In this document: positions 38,131-49,705 of the stretch, one piece after another | Numbering within the stretch: position 1 is the stretch's first letter | How the letters are laid out: the number at the start of each line of letters is the position of its first letter | Assembly: GCF_014529535.1 (NCBI RefSeq) | Contig: NW_023503670.1 | Span: 1,426,001-1,490,000 of the forward strand | Length of the DNA stretch: 64,000 bases | Origin: Bradysia coprophila | Taxonomy: Eukaryota; Arthropoda; Insecta; Diptera; Sciaridae | Direction of reading: 5' to 3' | Notes under the pieces: model-generated | What the model was told of the DNA's origin: nothing | Seen by the model: the letters and a program-made list of their open reading frames with translations, nothing else | Databases searched by the model: none | Translations under genes and position numbers: made by a program

Positions 38131-38624
38131 ATTCCTATACTGTTCCAGCAAACACATTGTTCTGATAATAATAAAATGAGATAGCAACGTGAGATATTAG
38201 ATAATTATGTGTATCGTCTCGTACGATGCCTAGGTAAAACTGATAAACTAATACACTCGTGCTTTTGTATGAAACAGGTCCAGCGGAAGGTGGACCGAGT
38301 TTCATAAACAGATAACGGATTTAAAGCCTATAGTTTATAGCTCCAGAAGTTCAGGAATCATAATCGAAGTATACGAATCCTTGATATTAAGAAATAAGTA
38401 TTCGTTGACGTTTCTCATTTTAACTTTCAATTTGTCACAAATATAACATCCATTTAATCCACGTCTTTATTAACTGCAAGAATAAAGTTTAATAAAAAAA
38501 CAACAACTGAAATTTGTTTCACGATCCATTTCGGTTCATTTTATTAGCAAAATGTTCAAGTGGTAAATTAATATGACGTCATGTTTATGGAAATTGTAAA
38601 ATGTATAATAGAAAAGGCATTCTA

Positions 38625-40235
38625 TTAAAGTCCTTGTGCGCCATGGATTTCCTGTTTCGATTTCGACAGCTGTTTCATGACAAGCTCCAGTAATTCATCA
38701 CAAATCTCCATCAGAAACTTTCGATGTCTAAGCCCATTCAGCCATTGGCTGGGCAATCCTTTGAAGCCCAAACGACATCCCAGAAGAGCTCCAGCAACAG
38801 CGGCATTTGTGTCCGCATCACCAGCTTCCAACGTTAGATCGGTAATTATTCTTATGAAAAAGTCACCACTCTTCATATCATCAGCTTTGTTTCGGCTGAA
38901 ACAGAATAGAGCAGAGCCCACACACTTTAGGGTGTAGCCTATGGATCGTCGCTCGTCCAATTGCAAATCGTGCAGATTCTTTGGAGGACACATTCTTTCC
39001 ACGTCCGCATTCCACTGGGTTTGTTGTTTGTCGATGAGAAAGCTGTAATCGGACACCACTTCTTCGATCATTCTCATCAAGAGATCATTTTGACCGCATA
39101 GTGTTGTAGAAAACCGGTCAGGATCATTTGAACATACCGCCGGTGTTTGTATGCGTAACGGATCGATGGGTCTATGACTTGGTAAGGAGAACGAACCCAT
39201 CGCCGGTTTCTTTACAAATTTACGCGCTATTGGAGACCACAACGACTGTAATATATTTCGTGATTTGTCTTTCTGCACTGATTTTGGAGAAAGAATACTT
39301 TTCAGTGCTGTCCCAGTCGGTTCATCGTAGTTTTCAGTTGCGTCGCTGTTGATAAGTTTCAACAGTTTCTCTTTTTCGCTGTCCGGAATATTGTACTTTC
39401 GAGTACTCCCAATCTCCATCCTTAGCATTCTTGAAATGAGTACCGATACGACTACAGCAGAGAAAATGCATCGTGGATCGGCATGAGTTACCTTCGCACA
39501 ATTAGCGGCATTTCGCACAACATGCGATTCGTCGTGGAATAGCGAAATGCCCAATACAGAAGTTCTCATTACAGCGCCATTAGCTGCAAGATTGCGGTCG
39601 TTCGCTTGCCAAATGTCGAGTGCAGCTTTGTGCGGATTCGTTTCGAATTGGGTGTGTCCTATTACACAGCCAACTGTAAACCCGACACCACAGCATGTCT
39701 TGTTGTCCAGTTCCGGGAATCCAATTTCGGTCCATTCTTTAAGGCTATATGCGAATTCCTGAGGTATAAGAAGTCCATCCGATGACAATAAACATTGCAG
39801 AATCAACAGCATTTGATCTGCGGAAATTCAAACATTAGACCTCCACAACGGTATCAGGTATTATTTTCCTAACCAGTATCATCGGTGAAGTCATTTTCAT
39901 GCCATCGGCATCTGTGCCCATCTCTGTAGAATTCGTGACTAAATTTTGGTGTTGAGATTTTGAGAGGTAAGTTGTCCGAGAAACGTTGATAATATGCTCA
40001 TACTTACCCTTTTGCCAATCCAAATTTGATCGGACCATCGCCGTAGAGTTTTCGTGCTGTTTCTTTATTCATGAACTCTGTAGCCAATCCGAAAGCATCA
40101 CCCAGAGCGGCGCCTGTTTTCAAGGAATTTCGTCATTTGATTTGATTTTTAATCGCTCAATCAATTTGTGCATCTACCGAAAATTATGCCTTGTATTTTG
40201 TCTCGTAACTTTTCTTTCTGCTGACTTGATTCCAT
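38625..40235 (-). CDS. ADP-ribosylglycohydrolase family protein
   Basis: The minus-strand exons are 40235-40178, 40113-40008, 39938-39874 and 39817-38625. Introns are 64, 69 and 56 bp, and phases 1, 2 and 1 agree across junctions; the product is 473 residues. The ADP-ribosylglycohydrolase (DraG/ARH) fold removes ADP-ribose from protein side chains or related conjugates using a binuclear Mg centre. The start has GIIFGAALGDAFGLATEF, typical of the family. The first metal motif is FTDDTD (about residues 72-77) and the second is GDADTNAAVAGALLG (about 409-423). A region of roughly residues 240-310 between the motifs is longer and less conserved than in compact members. It has the general ARH layout; which subfamily and substrate cannot be told. 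Confidence 0.88.
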
Positions 40236-40656
40236 CTCTCAACTTATGCTTGTATTAGCACAAAATTCACAAAAGCTACGGAGTCAGAGCTTAAAACCGT
40301 ACAAAACAAGTTAATTATGGTGCAATATCTTATTATATCGCGAAGTCATCGAATTAGGAGGGGAGCAATGTTGATGAACGATTTTTGTGTCTTCCAACGG
40401 TTTCAACAATCGAATTTCAGGGCACAACATCCGGTTATTTTAAAATGAATTTATCAAAGACATTCAATTATCCCTAGCAATAGATTTCGTATGAGTTTGT
40501 TTCAACACAAAATTTCGTTCATCGACTTTCTTCACCTTATCATTTAATGCTCGTATAAATAGTGATTCATATGCTTTTATATTGTTGAACATTATAATCT
40601 ATACGTGCACTTTTCCAGCGAATTCATTGTAAAAAATAAACAAAAATAAATGAAAA

Positions 40657-40727
40657 CCAGAGAAATGATACCTAGATGGCGCGCTTGCGGCAACGCCATG
40701 TAGGTATCATTGGTATCATTTCTCTGA
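40657..40727. repeat. Hairpin, imperfect
   Basis: CAGAGAAATGATACCTAGATGGCG is mirrored by CGCCATGTAGGTATCAT and ATTTCTCTG, with a 7-bp partial duplication TGGTATC in the right arm. Confidence 0.55.
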
Positions 40728-40978
40728 TGAAAACGAGACATCGTTCACTTTACTTTCCATTCGCGGGCTTTTATATCTACAAATTCAATACTTTAAAAAT
40801 CATTACAATGTGTTTTTTTTTGCTCTGAACTTTCATTACAACAGGCAGTAAAAGCAGGTTTTTCCGGTAAAATCATTACCCACAGACAAACATCCCGTCA
40901 TTATAATATGTTTACTAGTCTGCATCCCGTGGCGCAATGAAAAGGGCAGTGCGTTGCTAGAAATCATTTTGACTTATG

Positions 40979-41020
40979 AATTATGGTTTCTTCGTTTATG
41001 TTTACGAAGAAACCATAATT
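40979..41020. repeat. Perfect 16-bp hairpin
   Basis: AATTATGGTTTCTTCG and CGAAGAAACCATAATT are exact inverse complements separated by TTTATGTTTA. No poly-T tract or other cue suggests a role. Confidence 0.6.
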
Positions 41021-41079
41021 TTGTACCGGTCAATGCATATCTATAGATGAAATTTGAATAATTTCGGTGGATATTCCAA

Positions 41080-41285
41080 TCTAAGAGTAATTATATCTAG
41101 AGGGGAAATTTGTACGACGGTTCCTACATCAGTTCGTATAAGATACACATTTCGTATAATTTGCCCTCTTAATTAAGAGGGAAAACACATATACCAACAA
41201 AAATTTCGTATATTATGTTGGGACCACATATTTTACGTAATTTTGTTCGAAATTTCCTCTCTAGGTATAATTACTCTTAGTTTCC
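41080..41285. mobile_element. About 205-bp palindromic MITE
   Basis: The left end CTAAGAGTAATTATATCTAG, then AGGGGAAATTT, is mirrored by AAATTTCCTCTCTAG and ATAATTACTCTTAG. The centre is a perfect 18-bp palindrome, CCCTCTTAATTAAGAGGG. Non-coding. Confidence 0.65.
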
Positions 41286-41797
41286 AATGAATCCTAGAGA
41301 TAGACGCATCAATGTGTCTTCAATTAATAAGCGGGCGTGACGCAAGCTCACTACCAAAAAAGTTTAAAAAAAAAAAAAATGGGGACAGCAACTTTTTGAC
41401 TTCTCTCCCTTGGCTCCAATGAATCCTAGGGATCCATACGAGTTCAACGAGCTATCACACGTTACTGCAGCTTCAAAATTGGCCAAGATATTGAATTTAA
41501 AATCCTGGTTCTTCCATATAAAAATGCAAAATTTCGTTGTTTCAGATAATGCAAATTGCCTATGAAAAAATGGACCCAGTACCAGGAAATTTTCTATAGA
41601 TTTTCCAGAAATTTTGGTTATAGGCTAATAATGGCCCAAAAATAAGAATGGAATATTCAAAAGTTGGAAAAACCCATATAGTCCACATAGTCTCCATACA
41701 AACGTCATATAAAAGTCAATTTGTATGTGTGTGTTTTCGAGAAATTGTATTTGTGTGTTTGTGGTGAAACCATTGAAACTCAGACAACTGGTCTCTG

Positions 41798-43119
41798 CAG
41801 TGGCGGATTAACGTTTCTAGCGCCCCTGGCAAATAAAAATCTAGCGCCAATTTTGTTCTGTTTTTTGGTGTTTTGTTTCCTGTTTTGTTAGACAGTTTCT
41901 TCGCATGAGTGAAAGGAGGTAGTACGGACTAGAGTCACAGAATCTGCACTGATGATAACAAGAAAAAAAGAAAAGTCCAGCATAACTACCGATCTACATC
42001 AGAATTATTGTCGAAACCTTGGTTCGAAATATCAGTAAAATATGTTTGAGACAAGTGGGAAAATCAACATTGTGTACACGACAAAAAAAGAGACTTATTT
42101 AGTTATTATTAATCAATCTTAAATATAAAAAATGAGTTTCTATCTCAGAAGTATTGATTTTTCAACTTGCTTCAAAAAACTCTAATTTTACCAAATTTCG
42201 GGTCACTGTAAAGATTTTAAGTCGAACAAAGTTACATTTTTTTCCTGATTCACAAGACAATATTTAAGGTCACATGTTTTTAGAGCTCACTTTGAATTTC
42301 ACAATGATCATGCAAAACGAAATTCGGAAATATTTTTCAACTTTTTTCATACTTTCATCGGACTTGTAATAGCTTAATAGCTATTTTGCTAACTATTGCG
42401 TAAATGGAAATTTTGCGCAATAGATGTGAAAATTGTCAATCCGAGGCGAAGCCGAGGTTGACAACACATCGTATGCGCAAAATAGGCACGAGTTAGCAAC
42501 AAGATTTTATGTACGGAAGCAATAAAATACGCACTGAAGTACATAAAGTATTTTTTGGTGACCTTCGACACATATATATACTTTCAGAAACTCGTAGATT
42601 TTCACCTGAATTTGCAGGACAAGCTTATATCAACTCAGAATAAAAAATTGATGGGTGATAGTATTAAAATATTAGGGTATGTGTTCATGATAAAAAAATC
42701 GACAGATCTTCTGCTTTTGTTGAAAAAAGTTTGTATTTTTATGGTTTTAGCCAAAACACCTTTAAAGTGAATTTTTTGGGCTCAAGTTTTGCGCCAGGCT
42801 TTTTAAAACCCGACTTTGTCAATATTACTTGAGAGTATATGAATACAAAATATACAACATAAAAATGAGACTTGGAAGAATTTGTAAAAATTTAGGTGAC
42901 ATACTGCCATACTGCCATGGCTATAAAAAGTTTAAATTTCATTAAAATATTGATAACGAAATCACTCTAGAGTGATCTAAATTTGGCGCGATATTTTCGA
43001 TTTCAAATTTTCCTATGTAATTTTAGAGTCATTTTTTTGCTCATATCTTTTTCCAGCGCCCCAATTTTTCCAGCGCCCAGGACAAAGTCCCGAATTGCCC
43101 ATGGCATAACCCGCCACTG
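41798..43119. mobile_element. hAT-type element, 1322 bp, 8-bp target duplication
   Basis: It starts CAGTGGCGGATTAACG and ends CATAACCCGCCACTG, a hAT-type terminal repeat. The flanks are GGTCTCTG at 41790-41797 and again at 43120-43127. Subterminal AGCGCC motifs occur at both ends. No transposase frame was seen, so it is non-autonomous. It carries a palindrome with a GCGAAGC apex at 42402-42484. Confidence 0.85.
42402..42484. repeat. Palindrome with TCCGAGGCGAAGCCGAGG apex
   Basis: The arms TTTTGCGCAATAGATGTG and TTGTCAA (left) and TTGACAA and CACATCGTATGCGCAAAA (right) flank the 18-base loop. The same loop tops unrelated stems at 60505-60573 and adjoins a partial stem at 16462-16520. Confidence 0.7.
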
Positions 43120-43342
43120 GGTCTCTGTCTTGCATCAAAGAATTTGTGTGGAAAGGGTTTGTCATCTGTTACTGACAGCGACGACAAAAGCAATCGATCA
43201 GATATAATTAACATAGTCTTATTTAGTAAAATTATTGTTAAAACAATGAAGTACAAGATTTCGATATGAATTTGTATTGAAAGTATTTGACCAAAAGAAG
43301 TAACAGATTTTATAATAAATTCAATAGTAAATTGGTCTGTAC

Positions 43343-43472
43343 AAAGGCTGTAAACTTTGGGGAGGTCACGCAGGCCGTGAATCTTTGTATGAAACCCGCC
43401 ATGTTATCATCAAGTGTGGTGTTTCACCCGCGCATCTGAATCTGTGTGACCTCCCCAAAACTTTACAGCCTT
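43343..43472. mobile_element. 130-bp MITE with 9-bp target duplication
   Basis: The arms AAAGGCTGTAAACTTTGGGG and AGGTCAC are mirrored by GTGACCTCCCC, AAAACTTTACAGCCTT. GGTCTGTAC flanks both sides (43334-43342 and 43473-43481). A 9-bp duplication suggests a Mutator-like origin. Confidence 0.75.
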
Positions 43473-44089
43473 GGTCTGTACTTCAAATGTGTCAAATTGC
43501 GTATTTATCTAACTAGGCCCCACCGTTTGGGTGGGTCAGGTCCCTTGACACAGATTTTCTCAATCAATTTTTGCAGTTGTTTCAAAAATATTATGAAGCT
43601 GACTTGCTTTCTCATAAATTGCGCATTCCTTTTATTCCCTTGCCTGAAAGTCAGGGTCTTACACCAGAAAATACCGAAATATGTGGGTGACAAAAAAGTT
43701 CACTATGATTGAAAATGTATGAAATGGTATGAAAAACGTTAAATGTGGGTGACAAAAAATCGTTGAAGGCACGATAACTTGAGTAATTCTCAAGCAATTT
43801 AGATGAATCTTTTTTTTAAATATGTGGAATTAAAATCTCGAGGCTAAGTTCGAAGATGGGCAATGTGGGACGAAGGATCTGGAAGCTATCCAGGAAAAAC
43901 AGGATTTTACACTGTTGATTATAGCCTCAATCGAAAAAGATTACTTTGATGAAATTTGATTTGGTTGCGTAGTGTGTGTAAATCGTATAAGTATGTTCTC
44001 GATAGAGTTTATTTAATAAGTGGAAAGAACAATTCCATCAGTCGATGTCCAGCTTTGAACCGGTAAACATCTCCTGCTAGCCAATTATC

Positions 44090-44911
44090 AAATTTGATAG
44101 TCAACTATCAAATTTGATAGTCAACTATCAAGTTGATAGTCAACTATCAAGTTGATAGTCAACTATCAAGTTGATAGTCAACTATCAAGTTGATAGTCAA
44201 CTATCAAGTTGATAGTCAACTATCAAGTTGATAGTCAACTATCAAGTTGATAGTCAACTATCAAGTTGATAGTCAACTATCAAGTTGATAGTCAACTATC
44301 AAGTTGATATTCAACTATCAAGTTGATATTCAACTATCAAATTTGATAGTCAACTATCAAATTTGATAGTTGACTATCAACTTGATAGTTGAATATCAAC
44401 TTGATAGTTGACTATCAACTTGATAGTTGACTATCAACTTGATAGTTGACTATCAACTTGATAGTTGACTATCAACTTGATAGTTGACTATCAACTTGAT
44501 AGTTGACTATCAACTTGATAGTTGACTATCAACTTGATAGTTGACTATCAACTTGATAGTTGACTATCAAATTTGATAGTTGACTATCAAATTTGATAGT
44601 TGACTATCAAATTTGATAGCTGACTATCAACTTGATAGTTGACTATCAACTTGATAGTTGACTATCAACTTGATAGTTGACTATCAACTTGATAGTTGAC
44701 TATCAACTTGATAGTTGACTATCAACTTGATAGTTGACTATCAACTTGATAGTTGACTATCAACTTGATAGTTGACTATCAACTTGATAGTTGACTATCA
44801 ACTTGATAGTTGACTATCAACTTGATAGTTGACTATCAACTTGATAGTTGACTATCAAATTTGATAGTTGACTATCAAATTTGATAGCTGACTATCAACT
44901 TGATAGTTGAC
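44090..44911. repeat. 19-bp self-complementary satellite, two opposed arms
   Basis: From about 44090 to 44360 the monomer is ACTATCAAGTTGATAGTCA. From about 44360 to 44911 it is the inverse complement, TGACTATCAACTTGATAGT. Each monomer contains a 17-base palindrome with one odd central base. Occasional 20-bp variants (CAAATTTG centre) make it perfect. Roughly 14 units lie before the switch and 28 after. Rare ATATTCAAC-type variants occur on both sides of the switch, which suggests inverted duplication. Confidence 0.9.
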
Positions 44912-45218
44912 TAGAGGTGTGCACCGCCGATTTTACGCCGGCGCGCCGCCGATTTTTTGCTAAATTTTCGGCGCGCCGCCGCCGAAAAATAATAGCTCAC
45001 GCCGCCGCCGCCGCCGATTGTATTTTCGTCGCGCCGAAATTTTATACGTTTAGTGCTTTCAGAAATTTTAATGGGCGACAATAAATATAAACTTAAATTG
45101 AAAAATCTATACAAAAGTGTGTGCCTGAGTACATGTACAAGGTTTTAGCAAATGTTTATCGCTCTTAATTTATAAGTCAGGTTTCTATATGCTGCTATGT
45201 TTCTATATGCGTAGAAAG

Positions 45219-46761
45219 CATAGCCTATTTTAGGTAATTTCTTAAAGAATTTTCGGGAATTTTAGAGAATTTCGAGAATTTTCGGGAATTTCGAGAATTT
45301 TCGGGAATTTTAGAGAATTTTCGGGAATTTCGAGAATTTCATTGCAAGGAAAATATACCTTCGCTCAACAATTCGTTGATTTTAATTTCCGATTTAAGTA
45401 TACTGATAACAATTCTAGAATAAGCAACTAAAAAAGATATCGACATTAGGAAGTGAAAAAAATTAAAATTGATTTTCGGACTTTGTTTCACAGTTTTCTT
45501 TGCCGGTGCTTCTTCGAAGACACCTTTAAACCACTCAGAGGCGTATTACCCTATGGGAAATTCGGTACCGTGCCCATTGCGCTGGAAAAAATATGCGCTG
45601 AGCTCGGTCACTGAATGGACAATTATTGTCTGAAGAGAAATTTTAATCTATCATAAAAACTATGTAGAGTTTGCGAATTAATTTTACATTGCCTAATCTC
45701 GTAAAAAATACGTACCAAATTTTTTAGTTTGATGAGTGCAAGAGTCCATGAGTTAAAAGGGAAAATTTCAATTCGCGCGTCAGGGTATTAAAACCGAATA
45801 TTTACAAAAAGAAATTGTTTTGATAGGAAACATGAATGGTGAAGTCTAAAATGAAACATTTAGAACTACAGACCTTACTTTGAGGGCTGAGCTGATCTTC
45901 ATTTGTTTGCGCTATCCTATTACTTTCAATAACGTAAATCATGTAGAAAAAGAAAGCTGATCACTTGAAAATAATGCCACAGCGCAGCAAGAAGTGAAAA
46001 ATAAAAAGCTCGAATATTGAATTAGAGGGATTCTTTTTAAAAACAGCCTACCGAAATCGGACGCATTTTCCAGTGGACTTTGAAAACGGTTTTGGCTTCT
46101 AGGGTCGAATACCTTTCTAGGCACATATAAAAAAGTCGACTGGAAAATGCGTCCGATTTCGGTAGGCTGTTTTTCAAAAGAATCCCTCTTAGCGTAAAAA
46201 CCAATGCAGGATAAATCACCCAGGTACGGTCTAATGTCACCTCGGAGGAAATAACGATTTTCAAAACGGATTTTAACGCTTATTTTTATCTTGACAAAAA
46301 TAATGAGTGCGTTCAGTATAAATCGACAGATTTTGAAGAATCTGCCATAACCCGTATGTACATTCATTGGTAAAAACTACGAACTGTGAACTAAAATTTT
46401 TACTTTTACCTCATACATGTCAGTTCTATTAAGGTTCTGAAATAACAGGTAAGACACCTCTGAGTTGATCACGAAGGCGGTGACACCAATATCGGAAAAT
46501 CGAAAAATCTTAAAAATAGCTCTTTGTCCTTTGAAATATGTAAAGCCACACCATAGAGGTCGACTACCACACTTTGAAGAACAATAAAATCGAAACGCAG
46601 CGAGTTTCTAGTGTTTTAATAATTTTTAAGAATTTCGGGAATTTTCAAGAATTTTCGAGAATTTCAGAGAATTTTCGGGAATTTCGAGAATTTTCGGGAA
46701 TTTCTAGAATTTTCGAGAATTTCAAGAATTTTCGGGAATTTAATTCCTAAAATAGGCTATG
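45219..46761. mobile_element. Nested hAT-like element, 1543 bp, 8-bp duplication
   Basis: It starts CATAGCCTATTTTAGG and ends CCTAAAATAGGCTATG, with GTAGAAAG on both sides (45211-45218 and 46762-46769). Long subterminal runs of GAATTTTCGGGAATTTC variants lie inside each end. The interior includes a 57-bp-armed hairpin at 46022-46195. No transposase was seen. It shares termini with the 263-bp element at 802-1064. Confidence 0.85.
46022..46195. repeat. Hairpin with about 57-bp arms
   Basis: AGAGGGATTCTTTT, AACAGCCTACCGAAATCGG and ACGCATTTTCCAGT (left) are mirrored almost exactly by ACTGGAAAATGCGT, CCGATTTCGGTAGGCTGTT and AAAAGAATCCCTCT (right). The spacer is about 60 bp. Open frames across it are by-products. 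Confidence 0.75.
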
Positions 46762-46959
46762 GTAGAAAGGAGTTTTTTGTTTAAAAAAATTTGTTGAAAC
46801 TTTGGGTTTTTCTTCTTACTTGCACTGTACGACGGTGATTTTGTTTCTGATGCTACGATAGGGTTATCTTCGAAGTAGCTTTCTATAACGTATCCTATTT
46901 CCATCAGTAGATGGCAAGTGTCTTATGCATATTTTTAAATACTTCTTCTTCTTCTTTTT

Positions 46960-47120
46960 CAGCCTGTTTCTATCCACTGCTGGATGTAGGCCTCTCCAAC
47001 TTCTTTCCATTTCGTACGATCCATTGCCATTTGCTGCCAGTTTGTACCTGCAATATTCTTAATTCCGTTTGTCCATCTCTCTGGTGGTCTACCTATAGCT
47101 CGTCTTTTATATGGTCGCCA
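46960..47120 (-). pseudogene. 3' end of an RTE-type LINE reverse transcriptase ORF
   Basis: The minus strand encodes RRAIGRPPERWTNGIKNIAG, then TNWQQMAMDRTKWKEVGEAY and IQQWIETG with a TGA stop. The spacing W, DR, W, EAY, QQW is typical of the C-terminus of RTE-clade non-LTR retrotransposons. A GAAGAAGAAGAAG tail follows the stop. Only this 3' stub is present, so it is a 5'-truncated, non-functional copy inside a hAT-type element. Confidence 0.7.
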
Positions 47121-48175
47121 TATAAATACTAGTCCAAAGAAAAAGTTGGCTGCTGTCTTGGGAAGGGTATCGATGGATACTACTGAGGATGGTCAGATCA
47201 CGCTGGCCCGAGACCGCCATCGATACCCGAGGTCGAAACAGCATTTGTCTTTTCTCTATCCTCACTTAACGTGAACTCTTGGGTACGTTACTCTATTTTC
47301 TGTGCATATAAGAGGAAGAAGAAGGAGAAAAAAATTCAGTGAATCAGTCAAAACTACTGTAATTGTAAAGGGGCAAACTTAAGACCTTATGTGGAATTTG
47401 GGTGGAAAATGGCACAAATCATGTGTTTTAGGAATTTATAAAGTGGAAAATCTTTCCGGTTTCAAGTTTTTTCGTCAAAAAGACGAGACACGGGTATCTT
47501 TATTTTCAATTTTTAGCTGCTTTATTTAAAAAATTTGGGGAAAAAATCATTTTGGCGTAGTCTATGCACTTATTACTTATAAATTTAAGTTTATCTAAAT
47601 CTCTTATTTGCGAAAACCTTCTACTACGATCTCACTCCTTCATCGAAGATGGACTAAAGGCAACGGGAACGGTTATTGCATAAATCGAAAGATAATAGTA
47701 GTGAGTTTGCGTAAATGACATAAATTATAAGTTGGAAATAAGAAGCCTGCAGAACATCTGGTATGAAGATGTGACTTAAAATTTCTAAATTATAATTTGA
47801 CTTATAGCTTACATGTCATTTACGCAAACTCATTAATCATTCTTGGATTCATTAAATTAGATGTTTTCAAAATAATAGGTGATTGTACATTGTACACAAT
47901 ATAAAAGGTGAGATACGCCTCAGTTGATTCCCCTTGTATAAGTGGTTGATACTTCAGATTGCAAGATAGTAAGATTTCAGTGTTCGGAAAAATGATTGCG
48001 CACGCTTTTTCAAATGTTTTTGCATTATTTTCGAAAGTTTAGATTTTTTGTAAATTTATCGGCGCGCCGATCGGCGCACCGCCGCCGACTATAAATTTCT
48101 TCCGGCGCGCCGCCGCCGATCCCTTACCAGTCGGCGCACCGCCGCCGACTATTTTAAGATCGGCGCACACCTCTA

Positions 48176-48505
48176 TAGTTGACTATCAAATTTGATAGTT
48201 GACTATCAACTTGATAGTTGACTATCAACTTGATAGTTGACTATCAACTTGATAGTTGACTATCAACTTGATAGTTGACTATCAACTTGATAGTTGACTA
48301 TCAACTTGATAGTTGACTATCAAATTTGATAGTTGACTAACGACTTGAAAATTGACTATCAAATTTGATAGTTGACTAACAACTTGATAGTTGACTATCA
48401 AATTTGATAGTTGACTAACAACTTGATAGTTGACTAACAACTTGATAGTTGACTATCAAATTTGATAGTTGATTAACAACTTGATAGTTGACTAACAAAT
48501 TTAAT
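48176..48505. repeat. 19-bp satellite, distal part
   Basis: It continues the second arm across the hAT-type insertion, in the same orientation. Units decay toward the right, with CTAACAACTTG and CTAACGACTTG variants, and the array ends near 48505. Confidence 0.85.
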
Positions 48506-48950
48506 GCGTCTACTACCAAAGAAAGATGTTTTTTTACTCAAGGTCTTACGGCAGAAAAATTTCATGAGCACACTATGATTGAAAAGTGTAGGAAATTTTA
48601 TGAAAAACGTTAAATGTAACCATCATTCTTTGTAGGCAATATAAGATATAAGTCATTCTCAACAAATTTCTGAATATTTTTTTTAAATTCATTATTCCAA
48701 CAATCAAACAAAATATGTTACAACTCCCATACGAGTGGAAAGTTTGCCAGAGCGAAGCGAGGGCCGTAATTCTCACGAGTCGTAATAATTTTATGGGATA
48801 TTATATTCGACCAATAGAAAAATTCAATTTTACCGATAAAAAATAATAAAATACCGATAGAAATGTGGTACATGTCGCTGGCACCTCTTCAGTAAATCAG
48901 TAAAAAGTAAAAAAAAAAAATTGTCTTTGCTTCACTCTTTGTCCTAGCGA

Positions 48951-49105
48951 ATTCATCCTTTTACAAAATGTAACGAGAAGGCGTTTTGTTCGTTCCAAGG
49001 GAATTCATCCTTTTACAAAATGTAACTTAAAGACGTTTTGTTCGTTCCTAGGGAAATTCATCCTTCTACGAAATGTAACTTAAAGACGTTTTGTCAATCC
49101 CTCAC
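48951..49105 (-). repeat. 52-bp tandem repeat, three units
   Basis: Units begin ATTCATCCTTTTACAAAATG at 48951, 49003 and 49056. Each contains GTAAC and CGTTTTGTTCGTTCC. The inverse complement matches units at 59690-60070, so the same monomer is present in another element. Confidence 0.7.
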
Positions 49106-49705
49106 TTTTGTCGTTTTCTGAATCGACAAAAGTGAAGAAACGAAAAAAAAAATTAATTTATCGGTCGTTTATTACCATCCACATTTTATTCACGAGTGAC
49201 GGTTTTGTAAAATACCGGGGGACTTCCTTTTTGCACAAAACTGTAAGAGAAGAACATCTATCGTTTTTTTTTAAATTTTTTACCAAAGTGAAAGAGTTGT
49301 CTCATCGTTCCACATTTGTAAAACTTCGCATCTACTCTGATTAAATTCGACAAAATGGCAATCAAACAGAATAATAGATAGCTCATACGAGTGGGAAGTT
49401 TGCGGCCAGAGCGAAGCGAGGGCCGTAAATCACACGAGTCGCATTTTATTTACGATTTGTGTGGTTGATTGAAAATCTTTCTGCAAATTTATAAGAAAAA
49501 TCAGAACTCAAAGATCATTCGGTCTTCGAAGGTTTATTTGAAGAACTTTTTCTGTCAAATTTCGTTGTCATGTTTAGAGTAATCGATATATTAAATGTAG
49601 GCATTTTTATCAGTGATGCTTCGGAAGTTCAACAATGAAATTGGTCAAAAATATATTGAAAAAATTGTCAGTCAAGGGACCTGACCCGCCCAAAAGGTGG
49701 GACTG

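Larger units (their letters stand above)
36300..38624. other. No gene called; short repeats
   Basis: At 37570-37695 there are degenerate direct repeats of AATGAACAGATCATTTTGAAA. At 37775-38130 there is a diverged relative of repeat family A. The rest is AT-rich without features. Confidence 0.4.
44912..48175. mobile_element. hAT-type element, 3264 bp, in the satellite
   Basis: The ends TAGAGGTGTGCACCGCCGAT and ATCGGCGCACACCTCTA are imperfect inverse complements. TAGTTGAC flanks both sides (44904-44911 and 48176-48183). Removing the element and one flank restores an unbroken satellite. Both termini are rich in GGCGCGCCGCCG. No transposase frame is visible. It contains another hAT-like element (45219-46761) and a LINE fragment (46960-47120), so it is an old, layered insertion. 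Confidence 0.85.

Noticed and set aside
45939-46367. 142-codon minus-strand frame
   Set aside because: It crosses a 57-bp-armed hairpin inside a nested transposon and has no similarity I can recognise.
44090-48505. CRISPR-like array
   Set aside because: The 19-bp units are contiguous with no unique spacers; it is a satellite.
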